A DNA stretch of 7,253 nt from Flavobacteriaceae bacterium TMED68. Lineage in GTDB: Bacteria > Bacteroidota > Bacteroidia > Flavobacteriales > Flavobacteriaceae. This document shows, piece by piece, positions 1-6,601 of the stretch. The DNA lies in NCBI GenBank assembly GCA_002167525.1, contig NHDV01000013.1, forward strand, positions 113,681 through 120,933. Direction: 5' to 3'. The notes beneath the pieces were generated by a model, which was not told the DNA's origin, made no database searches, and saw only the letters and a list, made by a program, of their open reading frames with translations. The position numbers and the translations under genes were made by a program. How positions within the stretch are numbered: the stretch's first letter is position 1; every line of letters starts with the position of its first letter.

Positions 1-125
<125 letters not shown>

Positions 126-128
126 TTA

Positions 129-144
129 TTTGATTTAAATCAAA
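129..144. repeat. Perfect 16-bp palindrome directly upstream of trxB
   Basis: TTTGATTTAAATCAAA is its own reverse complement over all 16 bases. It ends 3 bases before the trxB start codon and overlaps the last four bases of the putative -7 element. This position would suit a repressor or redox-regulator operator, or a small leader hairpin. A similar sequence, identical at 13 of 16 positions, lies just upstream of the amidohydrolase start at 3042. AT-rich DNA produces such palindromes by chance, so function is unproven. Confidence 0.35.
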
Positions 145-148
145 AGTA
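141..148 (-). promoter_or_regulatory. Putative -7 promoter element of trxB
   Basis: The minus strand reads TACTTTTG from 148 to 141, a full match to the Bacteroidota -7 consensus TANNTTTG, 15 bases before the trxB ATG. A possible TTG for the -33 box lies at 175-173, with a 24-base gap that is longer than usual, so the -33 part is doubtful. The leader would be very short. Based on consensus matching only. Confidence 0.3.
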
Positions 149-162
149 AATTATATCTTTTA

Positions 163-190
163 TTTGTTTTCTCAATTTCTATTAGATTTA
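163..190 (+). promoter_or_regulatory. Putative promoter of the lipoprotein gene
   Basis: TTTG at 163-166 fits the Bacteroidota -33 box, and TAGATTTA at 183-190 matches 7 of 8 positions of TANNTTTG, with a 16-base spacer slightly shorter than usual. It lies 23 bases before the ATG at 214. No Shine-Dalgarno is present; the start codon follows a T-run (positions 208-213). Confidence 0.3.
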
Positions 191-213
191 TCAATAATTT
201 ATTAAAGTTTTTT

Positions 214-945
214 ATGAAACGTGGATTTTTTTTAATGTGTATATTTCTCTTAAGTTGTTCATCTGAATACTCAAAAGAAAAACAAATCATTGAAAAATCA
301 GTGCAGGTATATGGATGGAATCAAAAAGAATTTTCTATTGTTTTTGATTTTCGTAACTATAGATATAAATTGACTCGCATACAAGATTTTTTTTCTTATC
401 AAAGGTCTACTGTTAAGAAAGGAGTTTTAGTTAGAGATGTAATGACTTCTAATTCAAAGCTAAAACGATATTTAGATGAAATTCCTTTAAAACTTAGTGA
501 CAGTTTAACAGATATTTATTCAAATTCGCTCAACTCAGTTATGTATTTTTTTCAACTACCAAAACCATTAGATGATCCAGCAGTAATTGCAAATTATTAT
601 GGTGAAAAAACTATTTCAAACAAAGTTTATTGGACACTAGAGATAAAATTTCAAGAAAAAGATGGGGGGAAAGATTTTCAAGATGAATTTCGTTATTGGA
701 TAGATCCAGAAAGTGGACATATAGACTATTTGGCATATAGTTATTTAACTGATGGTGGGGGTACAAGATTCCGTAAGGCAAAAAATTTAAGAGAAAATAA
801 TGGATTTATTTTCCAAGACTATACAAACTTTAGGCCAGTAAACAAATTTACATCTTTAGATTCACTTCCAATACTTTATGAAAAAGGGAAATTAATTTTA
901 GTTTCTGAAATTGAAAATAAAAATATTAAAGTAATTAACAGGTAG
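214..945 (+). CDS. Putative lipoprotein resembling the DUF6503 family, function unknown
   Basis: The 243-residue product begins with a lipoprotein signal: Lys2-Arg3, a hydrophobic core, then the lipobox LLSC with the lipidated cysteine at position 15, followed by SSE. It should therefore be anchored to a membrane on the periplasmic side or at the surface. The mature part is beta-rich, with the hallmarks YWIDPESG (161-168), YLAYSY (172-177), GGGTRFRKA (181-189) and DYTNFRP (202-208). From memory, this WIDP / YLAYSY / GGxRFRKA pattern resembles DUF6503, a Bacteroidota family without known biochemistry; I could not verify this by search. The overall form recalls outer-membrane lipoprotein carrier-like beta sheets, but that is a guess. 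The gene is divergent from trxB and separated by 108 bases from the next gene, so it is probably a single-gene transcript. Confidence 0.75.
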   Translation: MKRGFFLMCIFLLSCSSEYSKEKQIIEKSVQVYGWNQKEFSIVFDFRNYRYKLTRIQDFFSYQRSTVKKGVLVRDVMTSNSKLKRYLDEIPLKLSDSLTDIYSNSLNSVMYFFQLPKPLDDPAVIANYYGEKTISNKVYWTLEIKFQEKDGGKDFQDEFRYWIDPESGHIDYLAYSYLTDGGGTRFRKAKNLRENNGFIFQDYTNFRPVNKFTSLDSLPILYEKGKLILVSEIENKNIKVINR

Positions 946-1028
946 ACGAGATGCCACTATTTATATATTATTTAATTTAATGAATTAAAAAAAAATGAAA
1001 TATAAAAGTTCTTACCGAACATAAACCT

Positions 1029-1036
1029 TAAATTTG
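1029..1036 (+). promoter_or_regulatory. Putative -7 promoter element for the nagB fusion operon
   Basis: TAAATTTG at 1029-1036 matches the Bacteroidota -7 consensus TANNTTTG exactly and lies 17 bases before the ATG at 1054, giving a short leader. No good TTTG -33 box is visible at the usual distance, which lowers confidence. This would be the main promoter for the nagB fusion and possibly the three genes after it. Confidence 0.35.
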
Positions 1037-1053
1037 AACTTGCAACATTTTTT

Positions 1054-2985
1054 ATGGTTGATCAAGAAAAAATAAAAATACTTGATTATAAGACTCCTGG
1101 AAGTTTTGAGGAAACGCGTTACGAAAAACTTCATAGTGTTATTCTAGATAGTTCTTCCGAGGGCTCAGTGGTTATAGCAAATTATATTGCTAACCTAATT
1201 TTGGAAAAACAGAAAAAAAACGAAAAATGTGTTTTAGGCCTTGCCACTGGTTCAAGCCCGCTTAGTATTTACAAAGAATTGATCCGTATGCATAAAGAGA
1301 ATGGATTAAGTTTTCAAAATGTAATTACTTTCAATCTCGATGAATACTACCCTATATCGAAAGATAATAATCAAAGTTATTATTACTTTATGCATGATAA
1401 TCTTTTCAATTATATTGATATAAAGCCAGAAAACATCAACATACCAAATGGAGAGATTGATCAAAAGAATCTTCGGGCTCATTGTATTTCCTATGAAAAG
1501 AAAATTAAAAAACTAGGAGGTATTGATCTTCAAATTTTAGGTATTGGGAGAACCGGTCATATAGGTTTTAACGAACCAGGGTCTCATTTGAACTCTCGAA
1601 CTCGAACTATTACACTACATCATTTGACACGTTTTGATGCTAGCGCTTCATTTAAAGGAATAGAGAATGTTCCGAGAAAAGCTATAACCATGGGTATAAA
1701 ATCAATTCTAGATGCTAAAAAAATTATTTTAATGGCATGGGGGAGTTATAAGGCTGAAATCATACAAAAAGCAGTTGAAGGAGAAATATCAGATAAAATT
1801 CCTACTACATATTTGCAAAATCATAAGAATACAACTCTAATTCTTGATAATGAAGCCGCATCTGAATTAACAAGAATTAAATCACCATGGCTAGTGAATA
1901 ATCTAGATTGGAATAATGAAAATCGTTTCAAAGCAATTGCATGGCTTTGTAAAAAATCAAAAAAATCAATATTGAAGTTAACAGATGAAGATTACAATCA
2001 AAACGGCATGTCTGATTTGTTGGCCCAACATGGCTCATCATATGATTTGAATATTGAGATGTTTAATCGCTTGCAGCACACTATTACTGGTTGGCCTGGC
2101 GGTAAACCTAATGCAGACGATTCCAATCGTCCAGAAAGGAAGGAACCTAGCAAAAAAAGAGTTATTATTTTTAGTCCTCATCCTGATGATGATGTGATAT
2201 CAATGGGAGGAACTTTTGATCGATTGGTTTCACAGGGCCACGAGGTTCATGTGGCTTATCAAACCTCAGGGAATATAGCTGTATCTGATCAAGATGCTTT
2301 AAAATTTATAGAAGTCAACAGCGATATTATAGGGGCTGATCATCCAGAAACAGTAAGTGATTTAAAAAAAGCTTTTCAGAGTATCAACACTCAAAAACCT
2401 GCACCTAGATTAATTGGTGATTTAAAAGCTAGCATCAGGAAGCGTGAGTCACTTGCTGCAACAAGATATATTGGAATTCCAGATGGTCAAGTACATTTTA
2501 TGAACCTTTCTTTTTATGAAACAGGTACTATTAAAAAAAATCCTTTTTCAAAAAGAGATGTTAATGAGACAATTTCAATTATTGAATCCATAAAACCTCA
2601 CCAGATATTCGCTGCTGGTGACCTTTCAGATCCACATGGAACCCACAGAGTTTGTCTAAATATTATTTTGGAATCGTTAAAACTCCTTAAACCAAAGAAG
2701 TTTATGAATGATTGTTGGGTTTGGTTATATAGAGGTGCCTGGCATGAGTGGGATATTCATGAAATTGAAATGGCTGTTCCAATGAGTCCAGATCAAGTTT
2801 TAAGAAAAAGAAAAGCAATTTTTTACCATCAATCTCAAAAAGATGGTGTCATGTTTAAAGGAGACGACCATCGTGAATTTTGGGTGCGTGCAGAAGAACG
2901 TAATTCAAACACTGCAAAAGATTACAAATCTTTAGGGCTTGCTGATTATGCAGCTATGGAAGCATTTAAAAGGTATTTTTATTAG
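1054..2985 (+). CDS. nagB: Glucosamine-6-phosphate deaminase fused to a PIG-L/LmbE-type deacetylase
   Basis: This 643-residue cytoplasmic protein (no signal peptide) joins two enzyme domains. Residues about 25-290 are a NagB/sugar-phosphate isomerase domain, the family that turns glucosamine-6-phosphate into fructose-6-phosphate plus ammonia. Visible motifs are LATGSSP (63-69, phosphate loop), NLDEYY with Asp96 matching the E. coli Asp72 proton acceptor, GHIGFNEPG with His169 and Glu174 matching His143 and Glu148, and likely phosphate contacts Arg193 and Lys233. E. coli Asp141 is replaced by Thr167. After a linker of about 80 residues, residues about 368-540 form a PIG-L/LmbE zinc-dependent N-deacetylase domain: SPHPDDD (His376, Asp378, Asp379) and DPHGTH (526-531), which supplies the remaining metal ligand. 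E. coli NagB alone is about 266 residues. The fusion is familiar from Bacteroidota. The ATG at 1054 is the only ATG after the in-frame stop at 1003. The deacetylase substrate is not known; a GlcNAc-phosphate is an inference. Confidence 0.92.
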   Translation: MVDQEKIKILDYKTPGSFEETRYEKLHSVILDSSSEGSVVIANYIANLILEKQKKNEKCVLGLATGSSPLSIYKELIRMHKENGLSFQNVITFNLDEYYPISKDNNQSYYYFMHDNLFNYIDIKPENINIPNGEIDQKNLRAHCISYEKKIKKLGGIDLQILGIGRTGHIGFNEPGSHLNSRTRTITLHHLTRFDASASFKGIENVPRKAITMGIKSILDAKKIILMAWGSYKAEIIQKAVEGEISDKIPTTYLQNHKNTTLILDNEAASELTRIKSPWLVNNLDWNNENRFKAIAWLCKKSKKSILKLTDEDYNQNGMSDLLAQHGSSYDLNIEMFNRLQHTITGWPGGKPNADDSNRPERKEPSKKRVIIFSPHPDDDVISMGGTFDRLVSQGHEVHVAYQTSGNIAVSDQDALKFIEVNSDIIGADHPETVSDLKKAFQSINTQKPAPRLIGDLKASIRKRESLAATRYIGIPDGQVHFMNLSFYETGTIKKNPFSKRDVNETISIIESIKPHQIFAAGDLSDPHGTHRVCLNIILESLKLLKPKKFMNDCWVWLYRGAWHEWDIHEIEMAVPMSPDQVLRKRKAIFYHQSQKDGVMFKGDDHREFWVRAEERNSNTAKDYKSLGLADYAAMEAFKRYFY

Positions 2986-3020
2986 ATAGCCTTATTTTCT
3001 TATTCTATTTTATTTGTATT

Positions 3021-3036
3021 TTGGATTAAAATCCAA
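3021..3036. repeat. Inverted repeat just upstream of the amidohydrolase start
   Basis: TTGGATT-AA-AATCCAA has perfect 7-base arms around a 2-base centre and ends 5 bases before the ATG at 3042. It resembles the palindrome in front of trxB (129-144) at 13 of 16 positions. In RNA the loop is too small for the full stem, so a DNA operator site is the easier reading, though chance is possible. It could allow expression of the downstream genes to differ from that of the nagB fusion. Confidence 0.35.
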
Positions 3037-3041
3037 TAAAT

Positions 3042-4640
3042 ATGAAACAAGTTATTTCAAAATCAGTCAAGCTTTCCCTTTTTATTATTGTTTTCCAATT
3101 AACTGCAGCTAATGCTCAAAAAAGCTTTTCAAAAAACCAAATAAAAAAATTAAAAAAACAAACTGTAAACATGGTTCAATCAAAATATAAAATGACTCAA
3201 GTTATGATTGATAAAGTCTTCAGTTTTGCTGAATTAGGTCATCAAGAATATGAAACTTCTAAATACTTATCATCAATTCTTGAATCATCAGGATTTGAAA
3301 TTGAATACGGGATTTCAGGAATTCCAACAGCTTGGATGGCAAAATGGAGCAATGGTAAGGGGCCTGTGATTGCTCTTGGGAGTGATGTGGATTGTATACC
3401 CAAGGCCTCTCAATACCCTGGAGTAGCTTACCATAAGCCTATGGTCGAGGGAGCTCCTGGCCATGGAGAAGGACATAATTCAGGATTACCGGTAATTATA
3501 ACATCTGCATTAGTTGTTCAAAAGCAAATGGAAGAAAACAATTTAGGTGGTATACTTGTTGTTTGGCCAGGTATTGCTGAAGAGCAACTAGCTTCAAAAG
3601 CTTGGTATGTAAAAGATGGATACTTTAATGATGTAGACATGTGTATTTTTACACATGTTGGGAGTAACTTAGATGTCTCATACGGCCCTTCAACTGGAAC
3701 TGGACTTGTTTCTGTAGAATACACTTTCTTTGGAGAAGCTGCACATTCTGCTGGAGCCCCTTGGAGAGGAAGAAGCGCACTAGATGCAGCTGAGTTAATG
3801 AATATTGGATGGAATTATAAAAGAGAGCATCTGCATCCATTAAGAAGATCACATTCGATATTTACAGATGCTGGTGATCAGCCAAATGTTGTTCCATCGA
3901 AAGCATCTATATGGTATTTTTTAAGGGACATTACTTCAGAGGGTATCTTAGATATGTATAACGATGCGAATAATATTTCAAAAGGGGCTGCATTAATGAC
4001 CGATACTGAAGTAACTTCTAAGATAATTGGTGCAGCTTCACCTAGGCATTTCAATAAAGTTATTGCTCAGACAATGTACGAGAATATATTAGAAGTCGGA
4101 TTACCAAAGTGGTCTGAAGAAGATCAAAAACTTGCAAAAGCAGTTCAAAAAGAGGTTAATTCAGAAATTACAAATGGTTTAGCTGTTAATGTTTCATCAA
4201 TTGGAAAACCTAAAGAGGAACCTATAAGTGGAGGTTCAGACGATATTGGAGATATTTCATGGACGATTCCTACGGTAACACTTCGTTTTCCATCAAACAT
4301 CCCTGGACTCCAAGGGCACCATTGGTCTAATGCAATAACAATGGCTACCCCAATAGCTCACAAAGGAGGAATAGCTGGAGCAAAAGTTGTTGCTATGACA
4401 ATTATAGATTTTTTGACAAATCCAATATTATTGAATAAAGCAAATAACTACTTCAACAATGTTCAAAAAAAGAATGGAAAATATATAAACTTTATACCAG
4501 ATAATTCACCTCCACCAATCTACCTAAACAAGGAAATTCAAGGTGAGTTTAGAGAAGAGTTGGAAAAGTTTTATTACGATGAAACTAAGTATGACACTTA
4601 TTTGGAACAGTTAGGAGTTAAGTACCCGACCTTAAGGTAA
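3042..4640 (+). CDS. Exported M20-family amidohydrolase, AbgB-like
   Basis: The 532-residue product has a Sec signal peptide (Lys2, Lys7, Lys10, hydrophobic core about 11-22, likely cleavage ANA|Q after residue 25) and should act in the periplasm. The rest follows the M20D metallopeptidase plan of aminobenzoyl-glutamate hydrolase subunit B and other amide hydrolases that split N-acyl amino acids. Landmarks are LGSDVDCIP (113-119), GHGEGHN (140-146) with His145, GIAEEQ (177-182) with Glu180/Glu181, His205, the dimerisation-domain stretch FFGEAAHSAG followed by GRSALDAAE, QPNVVP, GGSDDIGDISW, and the C-terminal metal-site region GHHW with His426/His427. The usual cysteine in the GCGHN-type ligand motif is Glu143 here. 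The protein is longer than E. coli AbgB (about 481 residues) because of the signal peptide and an acidic, lysine- and tyrosine-rich C-terminal tail. It ends in tandem stops (TAA TAA), 9 bases before the next gene. The substrate cannot be read from sequence; peptide or indole-acyl conjugates, p-aminobenzoyl-glutamate or other N-acyl amino acids are possible. Confidence 0.85.
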   Translation: MKQVISKSVKLSLFIIVFQLTAANAQKSFSKNQIKKLKKQTVNMVQSKYKMTQVMIDKVFSFAELGHQEYETSKYLSSILESSGFEIEYGISGIPTAWMAKWSNGKGPVIALGSDVDCIPKASQYPGVAYHKPMVEGAPGHGEGHNSGLPVIITSALVVQKQMEENNLGGILVVWPGIAEEQLASKAWYVKDGYFNDVDMCIFTHVGSNLDVSYGPSTGTGLVSVEYTFFGEAAHSAGAPWRGRSALDAAELMNIGWNYKREHLHPLRRSHSIFTDAGDQPNVVPSKASIWYFLRDITSEGILDMYNDANNISKGAALMTDTEVTSKIIGAASPRHFNKVIAQTMYENILEVGLPKWSEEDQKLAKAVQKEVNSEITNGLAVNVSSIGKPKEEPISGGSDDIGDISWTIPTVTLRFPSNIPGLQGHHWSNAITMATPIAHKGGIAGAKVVAMTIIDFLTNPILLNKANNYFNNVQKKNGKYINFIPDNSPPPIYLNKEIQGEFREELEKFYYDETKYDTYLEQLGVKYPTLR

Positions 4641-4649
4641 TAATTTGTT

Positions 4650-5096
4650 ATGAAAATATCTCTATCTATATTTTTTTTTATATCTATAAGCCCTGTAGTT
4701 TTTTCTCAACAAAAACTTGAAACTAAAGATTCACTTGCAATTATCGATGTACTTAATAAACAACAAATAGATTGGAATAGAGGAGATATAGATGAATTTA
4801 TGAAGGGTTATCTAAAATCTGACAAACTTGTTTTTTCAGGATCAAGTGGGCCAATTTATGGATGGAAAGCAACTCTAGATCGCTATAAGAAAACTTATTC
4901 AGATCAAGAAAAAATGGGAAAGTTAAAGTTTGAGATTTTAAATGTTATTGCTTTAAGTCCAAAGGTTATTCAATTACAAGGAAAGTTTAATTTAAATAGA
5001 TCCATTGGAGATGCTTTTGGTTATTTTACCCTTAATTGGATTAAGGTTAAAAACCGGTGGTATATCATCTCAGACCATACGTCTGGCTCAAATTAA
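4650..5096 (+). CDS. Exported DUF4440 / NTF2-like (SnoaL-like) protein
   Basis: The 148-residue product starts with a short Sec signal peptide (Lys2, hydrophobic core 3-18, likely cleavage VFS|Q after residue 19). The mature domain of about 125 residues matches the DUF4440 branch of the NTF2-like cone fold: an opening helix ending in IDWNRGDIDEFM (40-51), then YGWKATLDRYKKTY (60-73), and four beta strands closing with FTLNWIKV, NRWYIISDHTS (135-145). NTF2-like domains bind small ligands or carry simple lyase, isomerase or hydrolase activity, and members of this family rarely have a known role. Trp42, Asp46, Trp62, Asp142 and His143 are the most likely pocket residues, by analogy with the family pattern. 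The gene is wedged between the amidohydrolase (9-base gap) and the anion symporter (4-base gap), which suggests an accessory role in handling the same compound. No Shine-Dalgarno is present. It ends with tandem stops TAA TAA. Confidence 0.75.
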   Translation: MKISLSIFFFISISPVVFSQQKLETKDSLAIIDVLNKQQIDWNRGDIDEFMKGYLKSDKLVFSGSSGPIYGWKATLDRYKKTYSDQEKMGKLKFEILNVIALSPKVIQLQGKFNLNRSIGDAFGYFTLNWIKVKNRWYIISDHTSGSN

Positions 5097-5100
5097 TAAA

Positions 5101-6564
5101 ATGCAAAAAAAAATAGGCTTTATACTAGGTCCTTTAACATTTGTAATTTTAATGCTAATCGGCCCTTTTGAAAGTTTATCTCAATCTGCACATTCAATTT
5201 TATCGTCAACACTATGGATAGCTATCTGGTGGATCACAGAGGCTATTCCAATTGCAGCAACTGCCTTACTACCCATAGTTCTTTTTCCTCTTTCAGGAGG
5301 ATTAGATTTATCATCAACAACAGCATCCTATGGACACAAATTCGTTTTTCTGTATTTAGGAGGATTTTTAATTGCAATAGGTATTGAAAAATGGAACTTG
5401 CATAAGAGGATTGCAATCAATATTATTTCCTTTATTGGAATAGATGCACGAAGAGTGATACTTGGATTTATGTTAGCAACTGCATTTTTATCAATGTGGA
5501 TTTCAAATACGGCTACCTCAGTCATGATGCTTCCAATCGGAATAGCCATTATTAAGCAATTAAATGAAAATAAAATAACTATTGTAAATGAAAATAAAAT
5601 TTTTGGTAAGGCATTAATGCTAGGCATCGCTTATAGTGCATCAATAGGGGGTGTAGCAACTCTTATTGGCACTCCCCCTAATTTAGTTTTAGCAGGAGTT
5701 ATTTCTGAAATTTACGGGTATGAAATCACTTTTTCAAAATGGTTTTTGTTTGGATTTCCTATTTCAATTATACTTTTATTTTTTTGTTGGATTTATTTAA
5801 CAAGAGTTGCATATAAATTTGAAACTAACATTTTCCACGGAGGAAACACAGAAATTAAAAGACTAAAAAAAGAGTTAGGTCCTATATCTTATGAAGAAAA
5901 ATTAGTTGCAATTGTTTTTGCTTTAGCAGGTTTGTGTTGGATTAGTAGATCATTTTTCTTGCAGAAAATTTTACCCTCATTAGATGACACCATCATAGCA
6001 ATAAGCTTTGGTTTAATATTATTCATTTTACCATCAAAACAAAAAGCCAATGCATTATTAAGTTGGAAAGATACTATCAATTTACCTTGGGGAATTATAA
6101 TTCTTTTTGGAGGGGGAATGGCACTAGCAAAAGCATTTGAAATTAGCGGGTTAGCTCTTTGGCTTGGAGAGCTAATGACTTCATTTAGTGTTTTACCGTT
6201 ATTTTTACTTATTCTTTTATTAATTGCAGCAATAAATTTTTTAACTGAAATAACGTCAAATTTGGCTACAACTGCGATGCTTTTACCTGTATTAGCTCCT
6301 TTAGCTTTAGAGATAAATGTTCATCCTTTTGGACTAATGGTTGGGGCTGCTGTTGCAGCTTCTTGCGCATTTATGCTTCCGGTTGCTACACCCCCAAACG
6401 CAGTTGTTTTTGGTTCAGGATATTTAAAAATACAAGATATGGTTGCAAGAGGTGTTATTATGAATATATTTTCAATTATTTTGATTACACTAATGGTACA
6501 TTTGATATTACCTATTGTTTGGGGTATAGAATTATCTTATTTTCCTGATATACTAAAGCCTTAA
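5101..6564 (+). CDS. DASS/SLC13-family sodium-coupled anion (probably dicarboxylate) symporter
   Basis: This is a 487-residue polytopic inner-membrane protein of the divalent anion:Na+ symporter family, which imports succinate, malate, fumarate, citrate or sulfate. It shows the inverted-repeat plan of the family: WWITEAIP (43-50) near the start, the first SNT motif at Ser135-Asn136-Thr137 in MWISNTATSVMM, GTPPN (190-194), GGGMALAKAF beginning the second half, the second motif at Ser386-Asn387-Leu388 in TEITSNLATT, and ATPPNAVVFGSG (TPPN 430-433). In VcINDY the paired SNT motifs bind substrate and Na+. Here the second one reads SNL, as variants of this site often do. The frame is open back to an ATG at 5005, but that would overlap the DUF4440 gene by 92 bases and add a non-hydrophobic leader. 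The ATG at 5101, four bases after the previous stop and just before a transmembrane segment, is the better start. The spacing suggests translational coupling. Substrate is not determinable; a dicarboxylate is the default guess. Confidence 0.9.
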   Translation: MQKKIGFILGPLTFVILMLIGPFESLSQSAHSILSSTLWIAIWWITEAIPIAATALLPIVLFPLSGGLDLSSTTASYGHKFVFLYLGGFLIAIGIEKWNLHKRIAINIISFIGIDARRVILGFMLATAFLSMWISNTATSVMMLPIGIAIIKQLNENKITIVNENKIFGKALMLGIAYSASIGGVATLIGTPPNLVLAGVISEIYGYEITFSKWFLFGFPISIILLFFCWIYLTRVAYKFETNIFHGGNTEIKRLKKELGPISYEEKLVAIVFALAGLCWISRSFFLQKILPSLDDTIIAISFGLILFILPSKQKANALLSWKDTINLPWGIIILFGGGMALAKAFEISGLALWLGELMTSFSVLPLFLLILLLIAAINFLTEITSNLATTAMLLPVLAPLALEINVHPFGLMVGAAVAASCAFMLPVATPPNAVVFGSGYLKIQDMVARGVIMNIFSIILITLMVHLILPIVWGIELSYFPDILKP

Positions 6565-6601
6565 TTAAATTTTAAGTTGTAAACTTATCTGAAACAATTA
6601 C

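Noticed and set aside
971..989. TTTAATT/AATTAAA hairpin followed by an A-run, as a terminator after the lipoprotein gene
   Set aside because: The stem is entirely A-T and is followed by A rather than T on the plus strand, so it would be very weak. It is expected by chance in such AT-rich DNA.
951..1024. Two 9-codon reading frames (from 951 and 995) in the gap before the nagB fusion, as leader peptides
   Set aside because: They are too short, have no attenuator-like codon bias or following hairpin pair, and lie mostly upstream of the putative promoter element.
1054..2985. Possibility that the two-domain protein is an assembly or frameshift artefact joining two genes
   Set aside because: The frame is open throughout, the linker region carries conserved-looking sequence (KLTDEDYN, HTITGWPGGKPNADD), and the same fusion is familiar from Bacteroidota.
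3518..3852. Two minus-strand open frames of 67-68 codons (3518-3724 and 3649-3852)
   Set aside because: Both lie wholly inside the amidohydrolase gene, whose M20 motifs run through this stretch. The frames show no recognisable motif.
5005..5100. Upstream in-frame ATG at 5005 as the symporter start
   Set aside because: It would overlap the DUF4440 gene by 92 bases and add a leader that does not resemble the DASS family. The ATG at 5101 directly precedes the first membrane segment and fits the 4-base operon spacing.
5328..6080. Minus-strand open frames at 5328-5627 and 5889-6080
   Set aside because: They are shadows of the symporter coding sequence. Their hydrophobic look follows from the membrane segments encoded on the other strand.
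6363..6548. Plus-strand 61-codon open frame inside the symporter gene
   Set aside because: It is out of frame with strongly conserved TPPN-containing symporter sequence, and the product has no sensible motif.
6573..6587. TAAGTT-GTA-AACTTA hairpin after the symporter stop, as a terminator
   Set aside because: It has a 6-bp stem with one G-C pair, a 3-base loop and no T-tract. The hairpin at 6605-6622 is a better candidate.
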